The notes: generated from the sequence alone by a model not told the origin. A DNA stretch of 64,000 nt from Dictyobacter arantiisoli (GCF_008326305.1 NZ_BIXY01000001.1:248001-312000), one strand, 5' to 3'; numbered from the stretch's first letter, positions 27,121-36,794 are shown. Translations and numbers: made by a program.

Positions 27121-28191
27121 TTATGCGGGATCAGTCCCAAAGATGGAGTAGACTACCCGCTCTGGATCATGACGGGCCAGTGAGTCTCCTTCCAGATTGA
27201 GGCGCTCGACCACAATACTGGGTACCAGGCGTTCCAATAGTTCACGATCAACCGTGACAGGTGCACTTCCTTCTTCCTGATACATTTTTAGTACCTCAGG
27301 TAGGAATGTACCATCATTGAGCATGACGCGGTCAACTCGTGCTCCCAGATAGCGATGAATGGTGTTGACGAAATCTGATGCTTTGTAGTTGTCAGTTTCA
27401 CCATGTTTGGTCATCAGGTTGCAAATATAGACTTTTTCGGCGTCTGACTCGCGTACCGCACGAGCAATTTCAGGCACAAGCAGATTTGGTAAGAGACTGG
27501 TATAGAGGTCACCAGGACCAATAATAATGGTATCGGCGCGACGAATGGCCCGCACAGCTTGCTGACAGGCAGGGGCATCGCCGGGTACGAGGCGCAGATG
27601 GCGAATCGGAGAGAGTGGACCCGGATATTTCTTTCCACGGGTATCGATCTCTGTCTCACCACACACTGTGGTGCCATCTTCCATATCAGCGCAAATAGTG
27701 GTTTGCGCAAGCGTCACTGGTACCACATTTCCTGCTGTATGCAGTAACTCCTGAGCATCTTCGATAGCTAACAAAAGATTATCATTATTGATGTCCTGCA
27801 AACCTTTGAGAATAAGATTCCCCAGGCTATGGCCCGTGACCCCGGGAACTGCAGGCTCATCATTGACATCGTCGGGCTGCTCAAAGCGGTGCATAAAGAC
27901 TTCGCGCCAGAGGGCTCCATTGCGTGCCAGAGCTACCAGCGACATACGCAGATCACCTAATGGAAGTTGACGTCGAAACTCATCCATTAGGCGGCGCGAA
28001 CTGCCGCCGCTATCTGACATATTCACCACTGCCGTAATATTAAATTGATATTTTTTGAGATGGGAAAGGAGTGAAAATGTTCCTGATCCTCCGCCGATAG
28101 TTACAATACGGCGTCCTGCAAACTGATCTCCTGTGCGATAGTTCCTTTGCACTAGGCTTCTCCTTCGGCTGATTTCAGGTTCGTTATCCAC
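27121..28191 (-). CDS. yvcK: YvcK/CofD-like gluconeogenesis factor
   Basis: A 356-residue protein of the CofD-like/YvcK family, which binds UDP-sugars and is needed for growth and cell shape on gluconeogenic carbon in Gram-positives. The nucleotide-binding start IVTIGGGSGTFSLLSHLKKY, then VNMSDSGGSSRRLMDEF, PLGDLRMSLVALA, IIGPGDLYTSLLPNL and VYICNLMTKHGETD are family blocks. It starts with GTG at 28191, preceded by AAAGGA. Its usual neighbours (rapZ, whiA) are absent. Repeat family 2 copy 2 lies 39 nt upstream in the same orientation. Confidence 0.92.
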   Translation of the reverse strand: MDNEPEISRRRSLVQRNYRTGDQFAGRRIVTIGGGSGTFSLLSHLKKYQFNITAVVNMSDSGGSSRRLMDEFRRQLPLGDLRMSLVALARNGALWREVFMHRFEQPDDVNDEPAVPGVTGHSLGNLILKGLQDINNDNLLLAIEDAQELLHTAGNVVPVTLAQTTICADMEDGTTVCGETEIDTRGKKYPGPLSPIRHLRLVPGDAPACQQAVRAIRRADTIIIGPGDLYTSLLPNLLVPEIARAVRESDAEKVYICNLMTKHGETDNYKASDFVNTIHRYLGARVDRVMLNDGTFLPEVLKMYQEEGSAPVTVDRELLERLVPSIVVERLNLEGDSLARHDPERVVYSIFGTDPA

Positions 28192-28230
28192 AATATGTTC
28201 CTTTTAGATAGCTACGCATTTAAAATATAC

Positions 28231-28367
28231 GGTTCTTTATCCTTCCGGGTGATTAGGGAAAGGGAATAATGGCGAGGATTGTCATGCCCCCGGCATGCCT
28301 GCCAGCGCGCTCCGTCAGGGGCTGCCGCTTCTGCACCCCGCTTTCACCCGAAAAGACAGAGACCCAA
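28231..28367 (-). repeat. dispersed repeat family 2, copy 2
   Basis: About 137 bp, the inverted partner of 17800-17935. Read on the minus strand it carries the same TTTTCGGGTGAAAGCG start, the CAGCCCCTGACGG centre and the TCACCCGGAAGGATAAAGA end. It lies just upstream of yvcK on the same strand. Confidence 0.8.
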
Positions 28368-28842
28368 ATATACGCGCACTAATGTTGTTTTTACGACTTA
28401 TATCTGCTGAATCGCAGTAACACTTGTATCAATACAACGCCTATGTGCGCATGTATCGAGTGTTCGTAGCGTTTTCAACCCCCACATGAGCCAACCACCA
28501 TTGGGTGAGAATAAAGGTCGCATAGGTATCAATTGTGTATCGTCCCAAATAGCCATTTATGTTATAGGGAGTAGTTTCTTCCTTTTTCCGTAGTCAAAAG
28601 AAACACTCCAACAGGTTATATACGCTCATGAAGGGCTATTTCGATACGGAGAACGTGCGGATATAGCATTTTTGAACTTGCCAGATCTACAAATTCACCT
28701 TGTAATAGACTGGTTCTCTGCGACTCATCTATTCTATCCCGACAGTCTACCACGGCAGTATACGCCGTGCAAGAAATAGTATTTACCTGTGCGTTAGCTT
28801 GTATCCTTACGGCCATATCGCATAACCTGCCCATTTCATCTC
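28368..28842. other. gene-poor region
   Basis: No recognised gene. A minus-strand open stretch near 28430-28590 reads like a coding scrap (YTIDTYATFILTQWWLAHVG) but has no start or ribosome-binding site and I cannot assign it. Confidence 0.35.
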
Positions 28843-28941
28843 AGTTCGACTTGGTACATTTTTGAAAACGTGAGCTCGAAAATGCGTTGCACTGGCCCTT
28901 TTTCTCAGGCTCAAAAGCCTAAAAATGTACCAAGTCGAGCT
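28843..28941 (-). repeat. MITE-like repeat family 3, copy 1
   Basis: A 99-bp element with 21-bp terminal inverted repeats matching at 20 positions (28843-28863 with 28921-28941; ends AGTTCGACTTGG and CCAAGTCGAGCT). A related copy lies at 48206-48301 in the opposite orientation. No coding capacity. Confidence 0.85.
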
Positions 28942-29134
28942 CACAGGAATGGCTTCTACAATGGGACTTGTGGGTAGGATATGTTCCATACTATCGAAGC
29001 CTCCCTCTCTTGCTAGTGCCGTGAAATAGATAATCTGTTGCTTATAATAGCATATCAAGCAGTAAATATAGCTGCTAATTAGCCATTCTTTTTATCTTAT
29101 TTCGCATGTTTTTCCTATCATAGGTCATATCTTC

Positions 29135-29163
29135 TTGTGTAAGCTATAGAATTACGCTATACT
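29135..29163 (+). promoter_or_regulatory. sigma-70-type promoter
   Basis: TTGTGT (29135-29140), 17-bp spacer, TATACT (29158-29163). It starts about 7 nt before the folded element at 29171. Confidence 0.6.
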
Positions 29164-29169
29164 GTGTGT

Positions 29170-29236
29170 AACGGGAATCTCTCCGCCACTTTGTGGGCGC
29201 GGTGGCGTGGGCGCAAGACTCCCGTTCTCTTTTTTG
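29170..29236 (+). ncRNA. candidate short structured RNA or attenuator
   Basis: Directly after a good promoter, about 66 nt can fold into an outer stem ACGGGA/TCCCGT (29171-29176 with 29220-29225), a TCT/AGA extension, and an inner CGCCAC/GTGGCG hairpin (29184-29189 with 29202-29207). A T-rich run follows (29226-29236). It could be a small RNA ending at its own terminator, or a leader attenuator for the TPR gene 176 nt downstream. No known family is recognised. Confidence 0.4.
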
Positions 29237-29411
29237 GCAATCCCAAAGAGCCTGGATGCACGCTGACTCCCTCTTTTCCTGGGACCTATTTTTTCTCTCC
29301 TTTTTGCTATTTTCCTCCCCTTTGCGTTTTTTCGCTGCTTTCACAGTAGCTATTCTCTGTTTATTGGATGTGTTATAATTGCACACATATTTTAAGAGGG
29401 AGGAATGCACA

Positions 29412-30560
29412 ATGACACAGAATGCAGATGTTAAGATGTTACTCTATCGGGCCAGACTATTGGTGGAAGAAGGTAGATATGATGCGGCCCTGACGTTGCT
29501 GATGACCATGCATCCAGAAGATGAGAAGCAACGCCAGGATGTAACATATCTGCTTGGCTGGTGTTATGTGCTACAGAAACGCTGGGATGATGCATTAAAG
29601 ACCCTGACGCCTCTCCTGGCAGGCATGGATATGCGCTTCGAGGTTGAGACGTTACAGGAGCGTGAACGCCATGCGATGGCTTTGTTGCGTCTGGGCGTCG
29701 TTGCGGTGAATTTATCGACGTACGAAGATGCCTCTTCGCATTTTACACGCTGTTTAAAGGTGCTCCATGATCGGCGTGTGCATTTACCTGTAGTGCGTAT
29801 TAATGCGCGTTATTACCTGGCTATGACGTGTCTGATGCGTGGTTTGTATACGCCAGCTTTAGAGCAATATTCAGAGGCCATTCGTCTTTGCCATTATTAT
29901 AATGATGAGACGGCTTTGCCAGATATTTATTATGGCCTCTGCGATGTCTATCGAGCGTTGGGGGATCTCTCACAGGCGTATGTGATGGGACAGGAGGCGT
30001 TACGTTTCTACGCATTGCGCAGCGATCAGCAGATGGAAGCGCGTATGCATAATATGTTGGGACAGGTGAGTTTTCAGCATGGCGATTATCGTGAGGCAGC
30101 GGATCACTATACCGAGTCGCTGGCGATGGCTACTAATTATAATGGCCCTACGATGGTGATGCTGAATTGCGCGTCTCTGGCGGAACTGCGCCTGGCGGAG
30201 GACCGCTTGCAGGAGGCGAAACGCTATTGCCATCTGGCGCTGACTTCGATGGATCATACGGATGATGTTCATATGCAAGGCCGTGTCTATCATGTCATTG
30301 CGAAGGTGACCTATGAAGAGTCACGTCGTTTTAGTGGATCTGAACGCAAGTTGTTGCTGGAAGAGACGATTTCCTGGTATGAGAAGGCGAAGGCATGCCT
30401 GGCAAAGACACAGGCTTATGCGGATGTCGCAGATGTCTACGGCGGTTGGGCATTAACCCTCGAAGAATTAGGCCGTGCCGCTGAGGCGTTTGAATGCTGG
30501 CGTGCTGGCTATGTAATGCTTCACCAATCCAAAGAGGATGTGCTACACCAGGGAGATTGA
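29412..30560 (+). CDS. TPR-repeat protein
   Basis: A 382-residue soluble helical-repeat protein with at least six TPR-like units, for example EGRYDAALTLLMTMHPEDE, TYLLGWCYVLQKRWDDALKT, DLSQAYVMGQEALRF, MHNMLGQVSFQHGDYREAAD and the final YADVADVYGGWALTLEELGR. There is no enzymatic or DNA-binding domain, so it is presumably a scaffold. GGGAGG lies 8 nt before the ATG at 29412, and a TATAAT (29374-29379) fits a -10 just upstream, though no good -35 is seen. Confidence 0.85.
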   Translation: MTQNADVKMLLYRARLLVEEGRYDAALTLLMTMHPEDEKQRQDVTYLLGWCYVLQKRWDDALKTLTPLLAGMDMRFEVETLQERERHAMALLRLGVVAVNLSTYEDASSHFTRCLKVLHDRRVHLPVVRINARYYLAMTCLMRGLYTPALEQYSEAIRLCHYYNDETALPDIYYGLCDVYRALGDLSQAYVMGQEALRFYALRSDQQMEARMHNMLGQVSFQHGDYREAADHYTESLAMATNYNGPTMVMLNCASLAELRLAEDRLQEAKRYCHLALTSMDHTDDVHMQGRVYHVIAKVTYEESRRFSGSERKLLLEETISWYEKAKACLAKTQAYADVADVYGGWALTLEELGRAAEAFECWRAGYVMLHQSKEDVLHQGD

Positions 30561-30673
30561 CCATGAACGCAGAGGTAAGCAAGTAATTTGTGATTGTGGT
30601 CGTACGATGCTTTTCCTCTGCGTCTGTGCTGTGCTGTGGTGGATTATGAAATGCCAGCAGTCAGGGATGTGCT

Positions 30674-31639
30674 TTATGCGGTCCCAAAGGTGAGTCCTAA
30701 CTGTCTGAGCCATTTTCGATAGGCAATAGCAGTACGATCAGAGCGCAAATGCAACTCGGCCTGTAAGTCGAGGGGAAGCAATTCTGGGCGCTGTGATTCG
30801 ACGATGGGGACATCCTGCAATGTAATCATATTTTGATACTGGCGTGCCTCTTCATCGGTCAGGTTACTATAATCCATCGCGACATAGGCCCAGGCGCGCG
30901 AAAGATCAGGGGCAACTGGTGTGATGGTAAAGAACATCGCGAAGTGCGGTCCTGCTGATGACTTGATAAAGCCTGCTGTGAATGGACGATAGACACGATA
31001 GATATAGGATACGTTGGCTCCCTGTCCCGTGCCATCTGGATCTGGCTGCCAGATGTTGATATCGCTGGCCGTAATACCATCCTCGTTGATTTCAACGGTG
31101 TAGTCGTTGATCTCAGCGTGTTCTGGATCACCTAGATAGGATTGATGGACAAAGGGGAAGTGTGTGACATCCAGGAAATTCTCGATAGCTCGTGGCGCAC
31201 TGGCCTTGTATTCATATGGGCCACAGAGTATCTTGCGATATGTTGGATCATCCCATTGCGCAAAGACTGGAATATCCTGTGCGGGCTCACCCAGGCAGAC
31301 CCAGATCCAACCGTAGCGTTCGCGCGCTTTATATACTTTTGTGTGCGCACGCTCAGACGGCTTCTGCTCGGGATGCGCTGGATAGCGGATACATTGGCCA
31401 TCTTGATCGTAGACCCAGCCATGATAGGGACATGCCAGAGTTTCATTCTCAATTTTGCCGAGGGAGAGACGGGTGCCGCGATGCACACAGAGGTCCTGCC
31501 AGACACAAATAGACGTGCCAACGCGCCAGAGTACCAGGTCCTCTTCCAGTAAGCGAACGGCCATTGTCTTGCCTTCCTGCAGATCGGTGGCGAGGGCGAC
31601 AACATGCCAATCATTCACAAGGACAGGATCATTCAACAT
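30674..31639 (-). CDS. Rieske non-heme iron oxygenase, alpha-subunit-like
   Basis: Oxygenase of about 321 residues. The N-terminal Rieske domain binds the 2Fe-2S cluster through Cys51 and His53 (CVHRG) and Cys70 and His73 (CPYHGW). The C-terminal catalytic domain has ENFLDVTHFPFVH, the mononuclear iron region with two His and an upstream Asp. It resembles the vanillate O-demethylase/pheophorbide a oxygenase-like group of Rieske enzymes; the substrate is unknown. No reductase is adjacent. ATG 31639 is preceded by AGAGGAAA and matches homologue starts; the frame open to 31783 adds a non-homologous extension. Confidence 0.85.
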   Translation of the reverse strand: MLNDPVLVNDWHVVALATDLQEGKTMAVRLLEEDLVLWRVGTSICVWQDLCVHRGTRLSLGKIENETLACPYHGWVYDQDGQCIRYPAHPEQKPSERAHTKVYKARERYGWIWVCLGEPAQDIPVFAQWDDPTYRKILCGPYEYKASAPRAIENFLDVTHFPFVHQSYLGDPEHAEINDYTVEINEDGITASDINIWQPDPDGTGQGANVSYIYRVYRPFTAGFIKSSAGPHFAMFFTITPVAPDLSRAWAYVAMDYSNLTDEEARQYQNMITLQDVPIVESQRPELLPLDLQAELHLRSDRTAIAYRKWLRQLGLTFGTA

Positions 31640-31899
31640 AAATTTCCTCTTCTTTTCGTCGAAGCTAGCAGGGTTTGAAGCTATCAAATTGCATATAGGC
31701 ATATTTACATAACGATAGCAGATTTCTATACTCCGCTTATGGTTTTGAAATGTCTTATTGAGATTAGTATAAAGCTCTTTCATAAGGATGGGAAGGGGGC
31801 AGTGTTTTTTTTAGCTATTTGGCAAACACTTTGTGGCGGAGCATAGCTATACGTATGTATATTCTGTACTGGCTCTAACACCGTAGCAGCCATCCCTGA
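31640..31899. other. intergenic region upstream of the Rieske gene
   Basis: No gene. An extra copy of the element end CAAACACTTTGT lies at 31824-31835, in the same orientation as the right end of copy B, suggesting a partial or nested second element. Confidence 0.4.
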
Positions 31900-32103
31900 G
31901 AGAGTGTCAGCCTCCCGTGGTCTCCACAGTCTCTGTGCATGAGTTTTCGCACCTGTGGTGCTCAAACATCTTTTTATTGTGTAGTACAGGAAAGGTGCAT
32001 AGCACCTTTCCTGTACTACACAATAAAAAGGGCGCAGGCGCGCAAGCGCCTGCCAGCCAGGGAGCAGCAAGATCCCGCTGGTGATGGGAATCAAACACTT
32101 TGT
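31900..32103 (-). repeat. structured dispersed element, copy B
   Basis: A 204-bp element on the minus strand, beginning ACAAAGTGT at 32103. It carries the GGCAGGCGC segment and a perfect 29-bp hairpin with a 3-nt loop (31970-31998 with 32002-32030). The GCACC-ACA-GGTGC plus GAAAACTCATGCAC module and a small GTGG/CCAC hairpin follow. It lies 28 nt after the stop of the minus-strand membrane-protein gene at 32132 and has the same orientation. Confidence 0.85.
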
Positions 32104-32131
32104 GAAGGATGGCTGCTACTAGTTTTTCTGT

Positions 32132-32989
32132 TTATGGTTCTGGTTTTAGACGAATGAGCATGCAGCCCAACCAGATAATCCAGATGGCTAGTAGCCAGGT
32201 GGCTATGGTGGTTAGTGTGCTTTGTCCAATCCCTGCTGCACTGACAACTGCGACTGCGCTGATACAGAGGATTGCGCCCACAAAGAGGGCAGTGTAGCCA
32301 AAGAATACCCAGGAATCGGGCCAGAAAATTTTGCCTGTACGGACGATCATGGCTCCAAAGAACAGACATGCCAGACCAAGCAAGCCTGTGCCAACCGCAT
32401 TGGTGATGATAGTGAAGATGGGGGCCAGCACTGTCACGCTGTTATGGATAGCTGATCCAGTACTTCCACCTACCAGCACGAAATATCCTGTACTGAGTGC
32501 TCCCCCAATCAGATAGATCGCCAGACCAAGCAGTCCAGCCCAGCCAGCCAGAACGACAAAGCCTTTGCCGCGCCAGGGATGTTCTGTCATATCATCGCTG
32601 TCTGTTGTGTCGTCCTCGGTCTCGATTGTGTCTGGGTTGGCCGTGGTGTCAATAGCGTTATCCTCGCTAGCTTGCGTTTCCGCCCTCTCTTGTAGACCCA
32701 GTAGTTCCTGGGCTACGATGATACGCTGGAGCGCGAAAGGGAATGTGAGTAGCAGAAAGAAAGCGCCAAGCAGCAGTACACGATAGATCACAAAGAGCAA
32801 ACTATGCGTACTGATCCATATCAAATAGGCTGCATAGCGTCCACTTCCTGTTTCATCCAGGGCACTACTAAAGCCGGTTGATCCTAAAATCAATACTTGA
32901 TAGAGTGGTACTCCTAAGAGTAAAATGAGTCCACTTATGAGGTAATTGAATCCGTTTGAGCGGAGTCGAGCTAATAAACTACGTTTCAT
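32132..32989 (-). CDS. multi-pass membrane protein of unknown function
   Basis: Not recognised with certainty; it resembles DUF5671-type membrane proteins. About 285 residues with some seven hydrophobic helices. An N-terminal pair (about 15-35 and 60-90) is followed by a long acidic cytoplasmic loop rich in Asp, Glu and Thr (about 105-140), then a C-terminal bundle of helices. The ATG at 32989 has AAAGG just upstream and a basic MKRSLLARLR start. Copy B of the structured element follows the gene. Confidence 0.6.
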   Translation of the reverse strand: MKRSLLARLRSNGFNYLISGLILLLGVPLYQVLILGSTGFSSALDETGSGRYAAYLIWISTHSLLFVIYRVLLLGAFFLLLTFPFALQRIIVAQELLGLQERAETQASEDNAIDTTANPDTIETEDDTTDSDDMTEHPWRGKGFVVLAGWAGLLGLAIYLIGGALSTGYFVLVGGSTGSAIHNSVTVLAPIFTIITNAVGTGLLGLACLFFGAMIVRTGKIFWPDSWVFFGYTALFVGAILCISAVAVVSAAGIGQSTLTTIATWLLAIWIIWLGCMLIRLKPEP

Positions 32990-33197
32990 GCTAAAACCTT
33001 TGTGATTGTGAATGACAAAGATAGGTCCCATTGAGAGTATTACAAAAGTTTATCGTTTCGTGCAAGGGGATATTTCACAGCCAGCTTTAGGAAAATGGAT
33101 GTGTCGAAACGTTTATCTCTCAAAAGTACTTGAGTAGGTGCGATATGATTTTGCTCAGGTGAATGGTTGATAGCCATGATGGAAGGAAAGAGATGTT

Positions 33198-35192
33198 ATG
33201 CCAAGAGATATTCCTGTCGGCAATGGAAGATTGCTGATTAATTTTGATAAAAGCTATAATGTGCGCGATATTTATTGGCCGCACGTAGGCCAGGAGCTTC
33301 ATACGGCGGGTGATGTTTCACATACTGGCGTGTGGGTGGATGGCAAGTTTGCGTGGCTGGATGCACCTGAGTGGCAACGAACGATGGCCTATGTGCCAGA
33401 GACATTGGTGACCGAGGTGACACTGACCCATCCCGGTCTACAATTGCAATTACTCTTTCACGATACCGTTGATTTTTACCGTCCTCTTTTCTTGCGCCAT
33501 GTGCAGATTACCAATCAGGCTGAGAGTGCACGCGAGGTGCGGCTCTTTTTTCATTATGATTGGCATATTTGTGGCGATGTGGATGGCAATACGGTACTGT
33601 ATTATCCAGCTGCGCAGGCCCTGGTTGCTTATAAGGATCGCACCTATTTCTTGATGGGGGGACAGGTTGGTAGTGGCGCACAGGTCCAACAGGGTATCAC
33701 AAGCTGGTCTACTGGCATCAAAGAGTTTAATGGCTCTGAGGGCACATGGCGTGATGCTGAGGATGGTGTTTTGAGCCGCAATCCTATTGCGCAGGGTTCG
33801 GTGGATGGGACATTGGAACTGGCGGTGCCATCTATCGCTCCGCATGCTATCAGTGAAGTCTATCATTGGTTGGTCGCAGGGGAGGCTATGCCGGATGTAA
33901 CAAACTTAAATACCATGGTACAGACCCAGGGACCAGCCTTGTTTTTGCAGCGCACACAGAACTACTGGCACGCCTGGGTCAATAAAGAGCAGCAAGGTTT
34001 TGCTGATCTGTCTCCTGAATTGGTCGCGCTCTACAAGCAGAGTTTACTGATCTTGCGGACGCAGATTGATTATGATGGAGCCATTGTGGCGGCTAATGAT
34101 GCCGATATGCAGCGTTTCTTCCGCGATAGCTATTCTTATATGTGGCCGCGCGATGGTTCGTTGGTCGCTACGGCGCTCAGCCATGCAGGCTATTCGGAGA
34201 TCACGCGTAACTTTTATGAGTTTTGCCATTCTGTGATCACAGAAGGGGGCTATCTCCTCCATAAATATAATCCAGATCGCTCCTGGGGAAGTAGTTGGCA
34301 TCCCTGGATTGATAAAAATGGTGTTTCTCAATTACCCATTCAAGAGGATGAGACGGCGCTTGTCATTTATAGTCTGTGGCAGCACTACGATCTCTTCCAT
34401 GATATAGAGTTTGTGTCATCCCTGTATCGGGACGTTGTAGTGGCGGGCGCTAATTTTTTGATCAGTTATCGTGAGCCAACCACGCATTTACCTGCGGCAT
34501 CCTATGATCTCTGGGAGGAACGGCGTGGTATCCTTTCTTACACCACTGCAACCGTCTATGCCGGGCTAATGGCGGCGGCAAACTTTTCAACACTCTTTGG
34601 TGAGGAGTCTCTGGCTGCCACTTATCGTCAGACGGCAGCAGAGATAAAAGAGGCGGCCTTGCGCTATCTATGGGATGACACCCATGGTCATTTCGTGCGT
34701 ATGATCAATGTGGCCCCTGACGGCACCCTTCAGAAGGATCTGGTATTGGATAGTAGCCTGTGTGGATTGTTCCAGTTTGGTATGTTTGCTCCTGATGATC
34801 CACATATCGAGCAGACGATGCAAAAGCTTGAGCAGACGCTATGGGCTAAGACTGCTGTCGGTGGCATGGCGCGCTACGAAAATGATAATTATTATCAGGT
34901 GACGCAGGATCTCTCACAGGCGCAGGGCAATCCCTGGTTTATCTGCACTCTATGGCTGGCGCAGTATCGCATTGCTCATTCAACTACCATCGACGAACTC
35001 CATCAAGCCCTACCGTTGTTGCGCTGGGTATATGATCATGCCCTGGCCAGTGGCGTGATGGCGGAACAGGTGCATCCTTTTACCAGTGAGCCGCTCAGCG
35101 TTTCACCTCTCACCTGGAGCCATGCCGAATATGTCATGACCGTACGCTGGTATCTAGGCCATTTAGAGCGCCTGGAACATAGCGTACAGTAA
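33198..35192 (+). CDS. glycoside hydrolase family 15 protein
   Basis: Glucoamylase-like (or trehalase-like) enzyme of 664 residues. An N-terminal beta-sandwich (about 1-260) leads to an (alpha/alpha)6 barrel (about 280-660). Landmarks are YSYMWPRDGSLVA, the DRSWGSSWHPW region, IQEDETALVIYSLW, and YDLWEERRGILSYTTA with the likely general-acid Glu. No signal peptide is seen, so the substrate is probably intracellular glycogen, maltooligosaccharide or trehalose. GGAAGGAAAGAG precedes the ATG. No other sugar genes are adjacent. Confidence 0.88.
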   Translation: MPRDIPVGNGRLLINFDKSYNVRDIYWPHVGQELHTAGDVSHTGVWVDGKFAWLDAPEWQRTMAYVPETLVTEVTLTHPGLQLQLLFHDTVDFYRPLFLRHVQITNQAESAREVRLFFHYDWHICGDVDGNTVLYYPAAQALVAYKDRTYFLMGGQVGSGAQVQQGITSWSTGIKEFNGSEGTWRDAEDGVLSRNPIAQGSVDGTLELAVPSIAPHAISEVYHWLVAGEAMPDVTNLNTMVQTQGPALFLQRTQNYWHAWVNKEQQGFADLSPELVALYKQSLLILRTQIDYDGAIVAANDADMQRFFRDSYSYMWPRDGSLVATALSHAGYSEITRNFYEFCHSVITEGGYLLHKYNPDRSWGSSWHPWIDKNGVSQLPIQEDETALVIYSLWQHYDLFHDIEFVSSLYRDVVVAGANFLISYREPTTHLPAASYDLWEERRGILSYTTATVYAGLMAAANFSTLFGEESLAATYRQTAAEIKEAALRYLWDDTHGHFVRMINVAPDGTLQKDLVLDSSLCGLFQFGMFAPDDPHIEQTMQKLEQTLWAKTAVGGMARYENDNYYQVTQDLSQAQGNPWFICTLWLAQYRIAHSTTIDELHQALPLLRWVYDHALASGVMAEQVHPFTSEPLSVSPLTWSHAEYVMTVRWYLGHLERLEHSVQ

Positions 35193-35361
35193 TGCTCTTG
35201 CACGACATGAAATCTCGTTTGTTATACCCTGGTAATGCGCAATAGCCCTGTCACGCAGTGTTATCCACACCGCGAGGGGATAGACTGCTGGAACCATCAT
35301 AGCAGAGCGTACGTGTATCCCATATGGGCCCGGGTTTGGGATTAAATTTGGAGGACTGTGC

Positions 35362-36711
35362 ATGTCTCGTTGGTTGTATGCGTTACTTGTATTTTCTGTT
35401 GCCGCAATACTTTTGAATTTTTTACCTCTTCATTTACCGGCACTTCTTCTCTTTGTAATTGCTGCTCTGGGAATTATCCCTCTGGCCGCGCTGATTGGTC
35501 AATCGGTGGAAGATGTGGCCGAGCATACTGGTGAGCGCATTGGTGGCCTGCTGTTTGCAACCTTTGGCAATATGACGGAGCTGATCATCAGTATTTTGGC
35601 TTTGAGCAAGGGGCTGGTAGATGTTGTAAGTGCCACGATTATTGGTACTATTCTGGGCAATGTGCTATTGATGCTGGGAATTACGGTTTGTGTAGGTGGT
35701 TTTAGACATGGACGTTTGCGTTTTGAGACGCGTCCTGCCAGCCAATATGCTTCATTGCTGGCTCTATCCATTGGCGGCCTCTTATTGCCGACAATCGCAG
35801 AGCTCTTTGCCAGCCGTGCGCATCAGTCCATGATCGTCGAGCATGGGGTGCTCCTCTCTGATTTTATTGCTGTGTTGCTGCTGGTTGGTTATATTGCCTC
35901 GATTCTTTTCAGCGTCTTTCAGTTTGGAGATAATGGTGTCTCCGAAAATGAGATGATGGAGCCATTGGTAGGCGTGCGTTCTGTAGCGGCGATTTCGCGT
36001 TTATTGGCGTATCGTCAACATGTGGCACGCAGCGGTGTGACTGGCAAGACCGCTGTGCTTCGTCGTATTGATGGTACAGTGGATGCGATTATGGAGCACG
36101 AAAGCAAGCAGGTTGCTGGCGTTGCAACGCAAAATCCCGCACCAGCTGATACCATCTTGCCAGCTGGTGCACAGGCACAAATGACGTCAGCAGCTATGGA
36201 AGCGGAGAAGCCGCAGGCTGTGGAGCAGGAGAAGCCGTCATTATGGCGTGCCCTGGCTCTGCTGGCCCTGTCGACGATTGGTGTAGCCATCATCTCTGAG
36301 GTATTGGTAAATGCAATCGAGCCGATGACATCCATCCTGCACTGGAATCCTGCTTTTGTAGGATTGGTATTTGTGCCGCTGATCGGGGCGATACCGGAGT
36401 ATTTTAATACGATTAGCATGGCATGGAATAAGCGTATCGGCATGGTTTTATCCGCCTCGGCAGGTTCTTCAATTCAGATTGCGCTCCTGGTCGCGCCGAT
36501 CCTGGTGCTGGTCAGCATCTTTATGCCGGTACGTCTTGATCTGGTATTTAGTCTGGTGGAACTGGCGGTACTTGCGCTGGCAACCTTCCTCTTTAGCGAG
36601 GTGACGAAAGATGGTGAGCTGGTCTGGCTGGAAGGCTTATTGCTGATCCTCCTCTACGTGATGATGGGTGGCACCATTTTCTTGTTTGGGACCGCTCCAC
36701 TCTTGCCTTAA
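35362..36711 (+). CDS. calcium/proton antiporter-like (CaCA family) protein
   Basis: Cation exchanger of the CAX branch, 449 residues, about 11 membrane helices. The first alpha repeat holds EHTGERIGGLLFATFGNMTE with the key Glu, as in Ca2+/H+ antiporters. The second repeat reads VFVPLIGAIPEYFNTISMAW, where other CAX proteins read GNAAEH-like motifs, so ion preference may differ. A long hydrophilic loop at about 195-300 (Ala/Gln/Glu-rich) is unusual. The ATG is preceded by TGGAGG. A terminator follows at 36737. Confidence 0.85.
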   Translation: MSRWLYALLVFSVAAILLNFLPLHLPALLLFVIAALGIIPLAALIGQSVEDVAEHTGERIGGLLFATFGNMTELIISILALSKGLVDVVSATIIGTILGNVLLMLGITVCVGGFRHGRLRFETRPASQYASLLALSIGGLLLPTIAELFASRAHQSMIVEHGVLLSDFIAVLLLVGYIASILFSVFQFGDNGVSENEMMEPLVGVRSVAAISRLLAYRQHVARSGVTGKTAVLRRIDGTVDAIMEHESKQVAGVATQNPAPADTILPAGAQAQMTSAAMEAEKPQAVEQEKPSLWRALALLALSTIGVAIISEVLVNAIEPMTSILHWNPAFVGLVFVPLIGAIPEYFNTISMAWNKRIGMVLSASAGSSIQIALLVAPILVLVSIFMPVRLDLVFSLVELAVLALATFLFSEVTKDGELVWLEGLLLILLYVMMGGTIFLFGTAPLLP

Positions 36712-36736
36712 GCCAACGCTCTGGAATACGCAACAC

Positions 36737-36775
36737 AAAGGGACACCTCTGCTTATTAGAGAGATGTCCCTTTTT
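36737..36775. terminator. terminator between antiporter and pseudokinase genes
   Basis: A 14-bp stem with one mismatch (36737-36750 with 36760-36773) and a flanking T-run on the plus side and A-run on the other. Probably bidirectional for the convergent genes. Confidence 0.8.
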
Positions 36776-36794
36776 CGTGGTTATATGTGAATGC

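Noticed and set aside
28430-28590. Coding-like minus-strand scrap (YTIDTYATFILTQWWLAHVG)
   Set aside because: No start, no ribosome-binding site and no recognised family; too short to call even a pseudogene.
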